Assembly: GCF_001704275.1 (NCBI RefSeq)
Contig: NZ_CP011533.1
Span: forward strand, 3,286,001 to 3,350,000
Reading direction: 5' to 3'
DNA length: 64,000 bases
Source: Streptomyces noursei ATCC 11455
GTDB taxonomy: Bacteria > Actinomycetota > Actinomycetes > Streptomycetales > Streptomycetaceae
Below the pieces are notes generated by a model. That model was given only the letters and a program-made list of their open reading frames with translations. It was not told the DNA's origin and made no database searches. How positions within the stretch are numbered: position 1 is the stretch's first letter; each line of letters starts with the position of its first letter. Positions 18,002 through 27,387 of the stretch are shown here, piece after piece. The position numbers and the translations under genes were made by a program.

Positions 18002-18380
18002 GGTCCCTCCCCTGTAGCCGTCGGTCCGTGTCGCTTCGAACATCCCATCCTACGGATTGCCGGCGCCGGGGCGACCGCGGTGGCGGAGCTCACCTGCGGA
18101 GCACCCCTCCGCCAATGGCGGTATATCCACTCATTTCCGCTTTGCGGCCTTTGGTCGACGGCGGGCCGGCCTGCCATAGTCGTCCGCGGCGCCCCTCCCC
18201 CATGCCCTGCGGCGCGGGAGGTACTCCCGGCCGACGGCGGGGACCGGTCGCCGCCGGTCGCGCGGGCCTCCCCTTCCGCCCGCGGACGGCCGGGCACTGG
18301 GGCTCACCCCGCGGCATCCCGCGGGAGGGCCCCAGTCCCGTCCTCGGGGCCGGTACGCGAGGCGGCGGGCGCGGACGCGG
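18002..18380. other. Intergenic region with a long nested hairpin
   Basis: No gene is supported on either strand. The left side holds the promoter region of the thiol cassette (about 18010-18060). The right side holds the nested hairpin at 18296-18336 described separately. Confidence 0.5.
18296..18336 (-). terminator. Nested hairpin, likely terminator of RsbW-like gene
   Basis: Outer stem ACTGGGGC (18296-18303) / GCCCCAGT (18329-18336) encloses an inner stem CCCGCGG (18308-18314) / CCGCGGG (18319-18325) with a 4-nt loop. It lies 45 nt beyond the stop of the minus-strand gene. Confidence 0.65.
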
Positions 18381-18998
18381 TCAGCGGTCGGTGACCCGGA
18401 CCTCGAACCAGGTCGTCTTGCCGCGCGGCAGCAGGTCCACGCCCCAGCGGTCCGAGAGCTTGTCGACGAGGAAGAGACCCCGGCCGCTGACGTCCATCGG
18501 CTGGACCGGCATCAGGCACGGCAGGCCGCGCGAGGGGTCGCGCACCTCCACCCGGATCCAGCCACGGCGGCGCAGTATCCGCAGCCCGAACGTCCGGGCG
18601 CCGGTGTGCCGCACGGCGTTGCCGACCAACTCCGAGACCAGCAGCACGGAGTGCTCGGCGAGCTGCGGCGAGAGGGACCACTGCTTGAGGAGGATGGCGG
18701 CGGTGAGCCGGCGCGCGGTGCGCGCGGACTGCGGGCGGGAGGGCAGCCTGACCTCGCCCAGGGTCGGGTCGCCGACCAGGTCGAGTCCGGCCGGCACCGC
18801 GGCGGCAGGCGCCGGTTCCGTGGGAGCCGGGGGTGCTTCCCCGTCCGCGCCGGGGGTCCCCCAGCGCGCGGCCGGACCGTTCCGCGGCCGCGGCTGCTCC
18901 ATTCCATCGAGGCCCGCCATGCCCTCCATGATGGCCGTTCGGCGCCGCCTTGGGGGGCGGAACCTCCGGAATCCCTTGTCCGGAATCAGGGCCTCCAC
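18381..18998 (-). CDS. RsbW/SpoIIAB-like ATP-binding protein (HATPase_c_2)
   Basis: A 205-residue protein. About 85 residues of basic and Pro/Ala-rich sequence precede a GHKL ATPase domain with N-box ELVGNAVRHT (about 125-134), the G1-type DPSRGLP and the G2-type GRGLFLVDKLSDRWG. This is the serine-kinase/anti-sigma-like fold widespread in Streptomyces. No sigma factor or anti-anti-sigma gene adjoins it, so the partner is unknown. The GTG at 18998 with AGGGAGAGG upstream is one possible start; ATG codons at 18929 and 18920 are alternatives that would shorten the N-terminus. Confidence 0.85.
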   Translation of the reverse strand: MEALIPDKGFRRFRPPRRRRTAIMEGMAGLDGMEQPRPRNGPAARWGTPGADGEAPPAPTEPAPAAAVPAGLDLVGDPTLGEVRLPSRPQSARTARRLTAAILLKQWSLSPQLAEHSVLLVSELVGNAVRHTGARTFGLRILRRRGWIRVEVRDPSRGLPCLMPVQPMDVSGRGLFLVDKLSDRWGVDLLPRGKTTWFEVRVTDR

Positions 18999-19195
18999 GC
19001 CTCTCCCTGGACATATGCCAACGGCAGCCGGAGGGTGGCGTTACCGCGCTGACCTGCGACAACTCCCCATGGGCGACGGGGCGATGAGGGTAGCCGATAA
19101 GGCTCCATTAAGGCGCAACGGAGTTTTCCGCAATTCGCCCACACGAGGCATGCCGTACCGGCCAAACCCCATACGCCCCGTCAACACCATGAACC

Positions 19196-19963
19196 TCAGA
19201 GGAACTTGGCCTTGCCGGGCCCTTCCTCGACGAAGCTGCGCATCCCGATCTCCCGGTCCTCGGTCGCGAAGAGCCCCGCGAACCAGTTGCGTTCGATCGT
19301 CAACCCGGTGTCGATGTCGGTTTCCAGACCGGCGTCGACGGATTCCTTGGCGGCCCGCAGCGCCAGCGCCGGCCCGGACGCCAGCCGCGCCGCCCAGGCG
19401 TGCGCCTGCGCGTAGACCTCGTCGGCGGGGACCACGCGGTCCACCAGGCCGATGGCCAGCGCCTCGTCGGCCTTGACGTGGCGGCCGGTGAAGATCAGGT
19501 CCTTGGCCTTGGACGGGCCGACCAGCCGGGCCAGCCGCTGGGTGCCGCCGGCGCCCGGGATCAGGCCGAGCAGGATCTCCGGCTGGCCCAGCTTGGCGTT
19601 CTCCGCGGCGATCCGGAAGTCGGCGCAGAGCGCCAGTTCGCAGCCGCCACCGAGGGCGTAGCCGGTGACCGCGGCGACCACCGGCTTGGGGAGCCGGGCC
19701 ACCGCGGTGAAGGAGTCCTGCAGGGCCTTGGACCGGACGACCATGGCGGCGTGGTCCATGGCCTGCATTTCCTTGATGTCCGCGCCGGCCGCGAACACCT
19801 TCTCGCCGCCCCACAGGACGACGGCGCGGACGTCGTCGCGGCGGCCGGCCTCCTCGGCCAGTTCGCGGAGCCGGTCCTGGGTGGCGACGTCCAGGGCGTT
19901 CATCGGCGGGCGGTCCAGGCGGATGGTGCCGACGCCGTCGGCGACCTCGAGATGCACAGTCAT
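19196..19963 (-). CDS. Enoyl-CoA hydratase/isomerase family protein
   Basis: A 255-residue crotonase-fold enzyme that hydrates trans-2-enoyl-CoA. The oxyanion-hole segment FAAGADIKEM (57-66) and both catalytic-type glutamates are present: E109 in ALGGGCELALCADF and E129 in LGQPEILLGLIPGAGGTQ. The PEILLGLIPGAGGTQRL signature fits true hydratases rather than isomerases. The ATG at 19963 has no clear ribosome-binding site; TACTAA lies 11-16 nt upstream, so the mRNA could be leaderless. It stands alone, with a 12-bp palindrome just upstream, so its regulation is probably separate from its neighbours. Confidence 0.93.
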   Translation of the reverse strand: MTVHLEVADGVGTIRLDRPPMNALDVATQDRLRELAEEAGRRDDVRAVVLWGGEKVFAAGADIKEMQAMDHAAMVVRSKALQDSFTAVARLPKPVVAAVTGYALGGGCELALCADFRIAAENAKLGQPEILLGLIPGAGGTQRLARLVGPSKAKDLIFTGRHVKADEALAIGLVDRVVPADEVYAQAHAWAARLASGPALALRAAKESVDAGLETDIDTGLTIERNWFAGLFATEDREIGMRSFVEEGPGKAKFL

Positions 19964-19978
19964 GCGGGCAGGTTAGTA

Positions 19979-19990
19979 CGCGTTAACGCG
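19979..19990. promoter_or_regulatory. 12-bp perfect palindrome upstream of the enoyl-CoA hydratase
   Basis: CGCGTTAACGCG lies 16-27 bp before the ATG (19963), just upstream of a TACTAA -10-like hexamer. A regulator bound here would cover the -35 to -10 space. TetR-type repressors of fatty-acid genes often use such sites; this is inference. Confidence 0.45.
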
Positions 19991-20040
19991 GCGCGCCGCC
20001 CCGCCCCGATCGTCCTTCCCCTCCCCCGGACCGCGGGTCC

Positions 20041-21270
20041 CTATGCGGCCCGCCACTGCTCCCAGGAGAGGTTCCAGTCGCCGAAGCCGTTGTCGGGCTG
20101 GATGGTGCGGTCGTGGGAGTTCTTGACGATGACGACGTCGCCGATCAGCGAGTTGCGGTAGAACCAGGCCGCCGGGGTCCCGGCGTCGCCGCCGCCGCGC
20201 TGGTCGTAGAGGCCGACGCAGCCGTGGCTGGCGTTGCGGGTGCCGAACGCGTCCCGGCCCGACCAGTAGTTGCCGTGGATGAAGGTGCCGGAGGTGCTCA
20301 ACCGCATGGCGTGCGGGACGTCCTTGATGTCGTACTCGCCGCCGTAGCCGACGGTCTCGCCGTTCATCCGCGTCACCGGGTGCTTCTCGCTGATCACCAT
20401 CTGGCCGTTGTAGGTCTCGGTGCCCGGGGCGCCCGCGGTGATCGGCACGGTCCGCAGCGTCTTCCCGTCGCGGACGACGGTCATCTGCTTGGTCCGGGCG
20501 TCCACGGTGCTGACCTGGCTGCGGCCGATGGTGAACGAGACCTCCTTGGCCTGGGTGCCGTAGACGCCCGGGCGGCCCTCGACGCCGTCGAGGTCGAGCC
20601 GGAGGGTGACCTTGGTGCCCGGTGCCCAGTACGCACGGGGGCGGAAGTCGAGGCGGTCGTTGCCGAACCAGTGGCCGGCGATCGGGACCGCGGGCCGCGC
20701 GGTGACCGTGATGGCCTTCTCGACGGCCCGGGGGCGGGTGATGCCGCGGCTGAAACGGATCGAGACCGGCATCCCGACGCCCACCCGCTGGCCGTTCTCC
20801 GGGCTGTACTGGCCGATGAAGGTGTTCTTCGGGACGAGCGTGGTGAACGTGGCGTGTTCGGCGGCCTGTCGGCCCCGGGCGTCCACCGCCACCGCGTCGA
20901 CGGTGTACCGCGTCGAGGAGCCGAGGTGGCTGTCGGGCCGCCACAGGGCGCCGTCGCCGGATATCTTCCCGTCGACCGCGTTGCCCTTGGCGTCGGTGAC
21001 CTTGACGGACCGCAGGGTGCCCTTCCGGGCGGTCACCTTCAGGGCGCCGCTGGTGGCCACCTCCCGCGCGCCGTCCTGGGGCGCTATCACCACGGCGGCC
21101 TGCGAGGCGGCGGTGTCCGCCCCGGTCCGCCGGGGCGACGCGGCCCCCTCGTCGCCCCCGCAGGCGGAGACCAACAGCAGCAGCGGAGCGAGCAGCAGCG
21201 CGAGCGGTGCGCCCGCGCGGCGCGCCCGCCTCCGACGCACCGGCTCCCCCGCCATCGGCTGGACGTTCAC
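20041..21270 (-). CDS. L,D-transpeptidase lipoprotein (Ig-like plus YkuD), copy 1
   Basis: A 409-residue lipoprotein. A basic n-region (VRRRRARRAG) and hydrophobic core end in lipobox LVSAC with acylated Cys-37. Two Ig-like repeats (about 60-250) precede the YkuD catalytic domain with FIHGNYWS (His-332) and ASHGCVGL (His-349, Cys-351). The enzyme should make 3-3 cross-links in peptidoglycan, as LdtMt2-type enzymes do, and tolerate most beta-lactams. The GTG at 21270 has GGAAGGGG upstream and keeps a proper signal peptide; a longer reading to 21354 is unlikely. A paralogue lies 201 nt upstream on the same strand. Confidence 0.94.
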   Translation of the reverse strand: MNVQPMAGEPVRRRRARRAGAPLALLLAPLLLLVSACGGDEGAASPRRTGADTAASQAAVVIAPQDGAREVATSGALKVTARKGTLRSVKVTDAKGNAVDGKISGDGALWRPDSHLGSSTRYTVDAVAVDARGRQAAEHATFTTLVPKNTFIGQYSPENGQRVGVGMPVSIRFSRGITRPRAVEKAITVTARPAVPIAGHWFGNDRLDFRPRAYWAPGTKVTLRLDLDGVEGRPGVYGTQAKEVSFTIGRSQVSTVDARTKQMTVVRDGKTLRTVPITAGAPGTETYNGQMVISEKHPVTRMNGETVGYGGEYDIKDVPHAMRLSTSGTFIHGNYWSGRDAFGTRNASHGCVGLYDQRGGGDAGTPAAWFYRNSLIGDVVIVKNSHDRTIQPDNGFGDWNLSWEQWRAA

Positions 21271-21471
21271 GACTGGCCCCTTCCCCCTCGCACGGCCCCC
21301 GGTCCCCCGCTCCCGGGCTCCGTCGACCGGGTGCGTGCCGCTACATAACCACACCGCACCGACAGTGAACTCCCCCTGGACGTCACCGTTTAGTCCCGAG
21401 TGATGGGTGGGTGCGCGGGCATGCGTACGAGCGCCCGGGGGTGTTCCGCGGGCGCGCCGGCGGGGGCCGGT

Positions 21472-22785
21472 TCAGTTCAGCGCGCTGCCCGCCCGCCAGG
21501 CGGCCCAGGGCATGTTCCAGCCGCCCAGGCCGTTGTCGGGGGCGACCGTGCGGTCCGGGGAGTTGCGGACCTCCACGGTGTCGCCGACGATCGAGTTCCG
21601 GTAGAGCCAGCCGGCCGGGGTGTCCGGGCCGCCGCCCCGGATGTCCCGCAGTCCGACGCAGCCGTGGCTGGTGTTGAGCCCGCCGAAGACCTCCCGCCGG
21701 GCCCAGTAGTTGCCGTGCAGGAAGGTCCCGGACCGGGTCAGCCGCATGGCGTGCGGCACGTCCGGGATGTCGTACTCGGCGCCGAAGCCGACGGTGTCGC
21801 CGTCCATCCGGGTCACCGCGTGGCGCTCCAGGATCACCATCGTCCCGTTGTAGGTGGGGTTCTCGGCGTTGCCCGCGGTGACCGGCAGGGTGGCCACCAC
21901 CTTGCCGTCGCGGCGGACGGTCAGCGTGTGCCGGGCGGCGTCGACGGTGCTGACCTGGTCGCGGCCCACCTGGTAGTGGAGGGTCTTGTGCTGGATCCCG
22001 TAGGCGCCCGGTCCGGTCCGCACCTCGCGCAGCCGCAGCTGGACGGTGAGGCGGGTGCCCGGCCGCCAGCGCTCCCGGGGCCGGAAGTCCAGCCTCCGGT
22101 GGCCGAACCAGTGGGGGGCGACCTCGACGGCGGGACGGGCGCTGACGGTGACCGCGCGCTCGACGGCCGCGCGGTCGAGGACCGGGCGGTTGAAGACCAG
22201 CGAGAAGATCAGGCCGGTGCCGACCGTGGCGCCGCTCTCCGGCGAGTAGAAGCCGATGAGGCGGTGCGGGGGCGCGAAGGTGTTGAAGGTGGTGTGCCGG
22301 GTGGTGCGGCGGCCGGCGCCGTCCACCGCGACCGCGTCGACGGTGTACCGGGAGGCGAGTTCGAGGGAGTCGGTCACCGGCCGCCAGATCGTGCCGTCCC
22401 GGGAGATCCGGCCGGCGACCGGCTGGCGGCCACTGCCGCCGGCGCGGTTGACCTCCACCCGCTCCAGGCGGCCCTCCGGGACCCGGACCTCCAGCCGCCC
22501 GTTGGCCCGTACGCCGCGGGCGCCGTCGCCGGGGAAGATCCGGATCGCCTCCTCGGGGGCGGGCGGCGCGCCGCCGAGGAAGAGGTCCCGGTCGGCGCAG
22601 CCGGCCAGGGTCGCCGCACCGGTGAGCGCGATCAGCAGGACGTGGGCGGCGCGGCGCAGACGGGACGGCCGGGGCGTCGCCGTCCTACAGGGCGCGCGGC
22701 GGGCCGCCGGGGCGCCCGCCGGCGCGCGGTCCGCGCTGCGGCCGCCGGTGTCGCCCCCTGGTCGGTGATACTGATGGCCGGTCAT
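21472..22785 (-). CDS. L,D-transpeptidase lipoprotein (Ig-like plus YkuD), copy 2
   Basis: A 437-residue paralogue of the next gene with the same order: signal sequence with lipobox LAGC (acylated Cys-63), two Ig-like domains, and a YkuD domain with FLHGNYWA and TSHGCVGL (His-374, Cys-376). The N-terminus before the hydrophobic core is unusually long (about 45 residues). Start choice: the ATG at 22785 marks where strong GC-third-position coding begins but lacks a ribosome-binding site; an ATG at 22845 has GGAG but its extra 20 codons look non-coding. Two tandem L,D-transpeptidases suggest specialised or condition-specific 3-3 cross-linking. Confidence 0.9.
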   Translation of the reverse strand: MTGHQYHRPGGDTGGRSADRAPAGAPAARRAPCRTATPRPSRLRRAAHVLLIALTGAATLAGCADRDLFLGGAPPAPEEAIRIFPGDGARGVRANGRLEVRVPEGRLERVEVNRAGGSGRQPVAGRISRDGTIWRPVTDSLELASRYTVDAVAVDGAGRRTTRHTTFNTFAPPHRLIGFYSPESGATVGTGLIFSLVFNRPVLDRAAVERAVTVSARPAVEVAPHWFGHRRLDFRPRERWRPGTRLTVQLRLREVRTGPGAYGIQHKTLHYQVGRDQVSTVDAARHTLTVRRDGKVVATLPVTAGNAENPTYNGTMVILERHAVTRMDGDTVGFGAEYDIPDVPHAMRLTRSGTFLHGNYWARREVFGGLNTSHGCVGLRDIRGGGPDTPAGWLYRNSIVGDTVEVRNSPDRTVAPDNGLGGWNMPWAAWRAGSALN

Positions 22786-23098
22786 ATGCCGGATTGTGAC
22801 GGATGATTCGCAAGTTGGTCGGTATGCCGCGAAGAGGAATGTCATGGACGCTCCGTTCCGCGGGCCGGGGCACGCGGGTGGCGCGGGGCGGCGGGCCGGG
22901 GGCGGGTGCCCGCCCGAAACGGCCCGGGAGCCGGGGGCGGGAAGCCCACGGCAGCGGGAAGCGTGAGGCAACGCCCGGTTGCGGGCAGAACAACGGTGCA
23001 TCATCGTGCACCGCACCGCGGGCGGCGGCCCCGCGCCCGGCCGGGACGCTCCGGGCCCGGGACGCCGCCGCCAGCCCCGAGCCGCAGGAGGCCGGCAC
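22786..23098. other. Divergent promoter region between L,D-transpeptidase and glgX
   Basis: No gene is supported. An AT-richer block at 22786-22850 probably holds the L,D-transpeptidase promoter. A dyad at 22994-23013 lies upstream of glgX. Confidence 0.45.
22994..23013. promoter_or_regulatory. Dyad upstream of glgX
   Basis: CGGTGCA (22994-23000) and TGCACCG (23007-23013) form 7-bp arms around 6 nt, about 85 bp before the glgX start. It could be an operator or the base of an RNA hairpin. The binding protein is unknown. Confidence 0.4.
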
Positions 23099-25363
<2,265 letters not shown>

Positions 25364-25521
25364 CGCCCGCGGACCGGCCACTCCCCTGCACCTGACGCTA
25401 CGTCATCTTTCTTGTCGGTAAGGGGGATTACCGGCCCATCGCGCCCCGTTCCGATCCGTTCCGGACGCTCGGGCCAAAACCGCATGAGCATTGTCAGTGG
25501 TGCGCCGTACGCTCGCGGGTG

Positions 25522-27387
25522 ATGGCCACGACCACGCGTTCGACGTCCTGTGACGAGCGGACCGGAGCGGTGCGGCGCTCCGCGGTGCGCTCGCTGTTAC
25601 GCCTGTGGCCGTTCGTGCGGCCGGTGCGGGCCCGGCTGTGCACCGCCGCGTGCGTGGCGGTGGTCGCGTCCTGCCTCTCGGTGGTCGTTCCGCTGGTGCT
25701 CAAGTGGCTGGTGGACGGGCCGGTGGCGCACCGGGACACCGGCGGGGTGTGGCTGGGCGGCGGGTTTCTGCTGCTGCTCGGGGTCGCCGAGGCGCTGCTG
25801 TTCGGGCTGCGGCGGTGGCTGGTGGCCCGGCCGACGGCGGCGGTGGAGGCGGCGATGCGCGACGCCCTCTACCGCCATGTGCAGCGGCTCCCGGTGGCCT
25901 TCCACGACCGCTGGGCCTCGGGGCAGCTGCTCTCCCGGGCCACCACGGACCTCCAGCTGATACGTCTGTTCCTGGTCTTCCCGCTGGTGTTCCTGCTGGT
26001 CAACGGCGCGACGATCGCGGTGGGCGGGGTGCTGCTGCTGGCCCAGCAGTGGTCGCTGGGGCTGGTGCTGCTGGCGCCGGTGCTGCCGCTGATGGCGGTG
26101 TGCTCGGTCTTCCAGGCCAGGTACGGGCAGGTCGCGCGCCGGGCCCAGGACCAGGTCGGCGATCTGACCACGGTCGTCGAGGAGTCGGTGCTCGGCATCC
26201 GGATCATCAAGGGCTTCGGGCGGCACCGCAGCCAGGCCCGCGCGTTCCGCGAGCTGGCCCGTGCGGTGCGCACCACCGAGCTGCGCAAGGCCCGGCTGCT
26301 GGCCGCCATATGGGGCGTCAACACCCTGCTGCCGGAGGTGGCGTTGGGCGCCGCGCTGGTGCTCGGCACGGTCCAGGTGGCCGACGGGCAGCTGTCCGCC
26401 GGCACCCTCGTCGCCTTCCTGTCGATGGCGTTGGCGCTGCGCTGGCCGGTGGACTCGATCGGCTTCCTGCTGGCGATGAGCAGCGCGGCGGCGACCGCCG
26501 CCGACCGGTACTTCGAGGTGCTGGACGAGCCGGCGGTGGAGGAGGGCGGGACGTGGCGGCGCGCGAACGGCGCGGCCGCCGCGGAGGGCGAACGGGGCGG
26601 CGGGGGGCTGGTCTTCGAGGGGGTGGAGTTCCGCTATCCGGACGCCGCCCCCGACGCCCATCCGGCCCTGCGGGGCGTCGATCTGCACGTCCGGCCCGGG
26701 GAGACGATGGCGCTGGTCGGGGCGACCGGCAGCGGCAAGACCACCCTGACGGCGCTGGTGCCGCGGCTGTACGACCCCACCGCGGGCCGGATCACCCTGG
26801 ACGGCCGGGATCTGGCCACGCTCAGCCGCGAGGAGGCGCGGGCGCTGGTCGCGGTGGCCTTCGAGGAGCCGACCCTCTTCTCGGCGTCGGTGGCGGAGAA
26901 CGTCCTGATGGGCGCGGCGGACGGCCCGGAGGCGGACCACCCGGCGGCTCTGCGGCGGGCGCTGCGGGTGGCGCAGGCCGAGGAGTTCGTGGCCGCCCTC
27001 CCGCAGGGCGCCGCCACCGGGGTCGGCGAGCAGGGGATGAGCCTGTCGGGCGGGCAGCGGCAGCGGTTGGCGCTGGCCCGCGCGGTGGTCGGCCGGCCGC
27101 GGTTCCTGATCCTCGACGACCCGCTCTCCGCGCTCGACGTGCACACCGAGGCCCGGGTGGAGGCGGCGCTGCGGGACGTACTGGCGACGACCACGGCACT
27201 GGTGGTCGCCCACCGGCCGTCCACGGTGCTGCTGGCCGACCGGGTGGCGCTGCTGTCCGGCGGCCGGATAGCCGCCGTCGGCACCCACCACCAACTGCTG
27301 CGGGAGAACGCGGAGTACGCGGCGCTGATGTCCGGCGACCCGGGGCGCGGCGACACCGGGCGACAGGAGGGGGAGGGCGCGCGATGA
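25522..27387 (+). CDS. ABC exporter subunit 1 (degenerate catalytic site, TTA codon)
   Basis: A 621-residue half-transporter: six-helix membrane domain (about 25-330), then an ATPase with Walker A GATGSGKTT (about 400-408), signature LSGGQ (about 508) and Walker B FLILDDPLSALD. The residue after Walker B is Asp instead of catalytic Glu, typical of the non-hydrolysing half of heterodimeric exporters; the H-loop VVAHRPST is kept. Codon 26 is TTA (25597-25599), which in Streptomyces needs the bldA tRNA. The start is uncertain: GTG 25519 or ATG 25522, neither with a ribosome-binding site. It overlaps the partner gene by ATGA. The substrate is unknown. Confidence 0.9.
   Translation: MATTTRSTSCDERTGAVRRSAVRSLLRLWPFVRPVRARLCTAACVAVVASCLSVVVPLVLKWLVDGPVAHRDTGGVWLGGGFLLLLGVAEALLFGLRRWLVARPTAAVEAAMRDALYRHVQRLPVAFHDRWASGQLLSRATTDLQLIRLFLVFPLVFLLVNGATIAVGGVLLLAQQWSLGLVLLAPVLPLMAVCSVFQARYGQVARRAQDQVGDLTTVVEESVLGIRIIKGFGRHRSQARAFRELARAVRTTELRKARLLAAIWGVNTLLPEVALGAALVLGTVQVADGQLSAGTLVAFLSMALALRWPVDSIGFLLAMSSAAATAADRYFEVLDEPAVEEGGTWRRANGAAAAEGERGGGGLVFEGVEFRYPDAAPDAHPALRGVDLHVRPGETMALVGATGSGKTTLTALVPRLYDPTAGRITLDGRDLATLSREEARALVAVAFEEPTLFSASVAENVLMGAADGPEADHPAALRRALRVAQAEEFVAALPQGAATGVGEQGMSLSGGQRQRLALARAVVGRPRFLILDDPLSALDVHTEARVEAALRDVLATTTALVVAHRPSTVLLADRVALLSGGRIAAVGTHHQLLRENAEYAALMSGDPGRGDTGRQEGEGAR

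Noticed and set aside
18090..18317. 75-codon minus-strand frame downstream of the RsbW-like gene
   Set aside because: No ribosome-binding site or family features, and it overlaps the nested hairpin.
25605..27383. Apparent N-terminal extension of the second ABC exporter gene
   Set aside because: The upstream part is an out-of-frame shadow of the first exporter gene; the real start is the ATG at 27384 with ATGA overlap.
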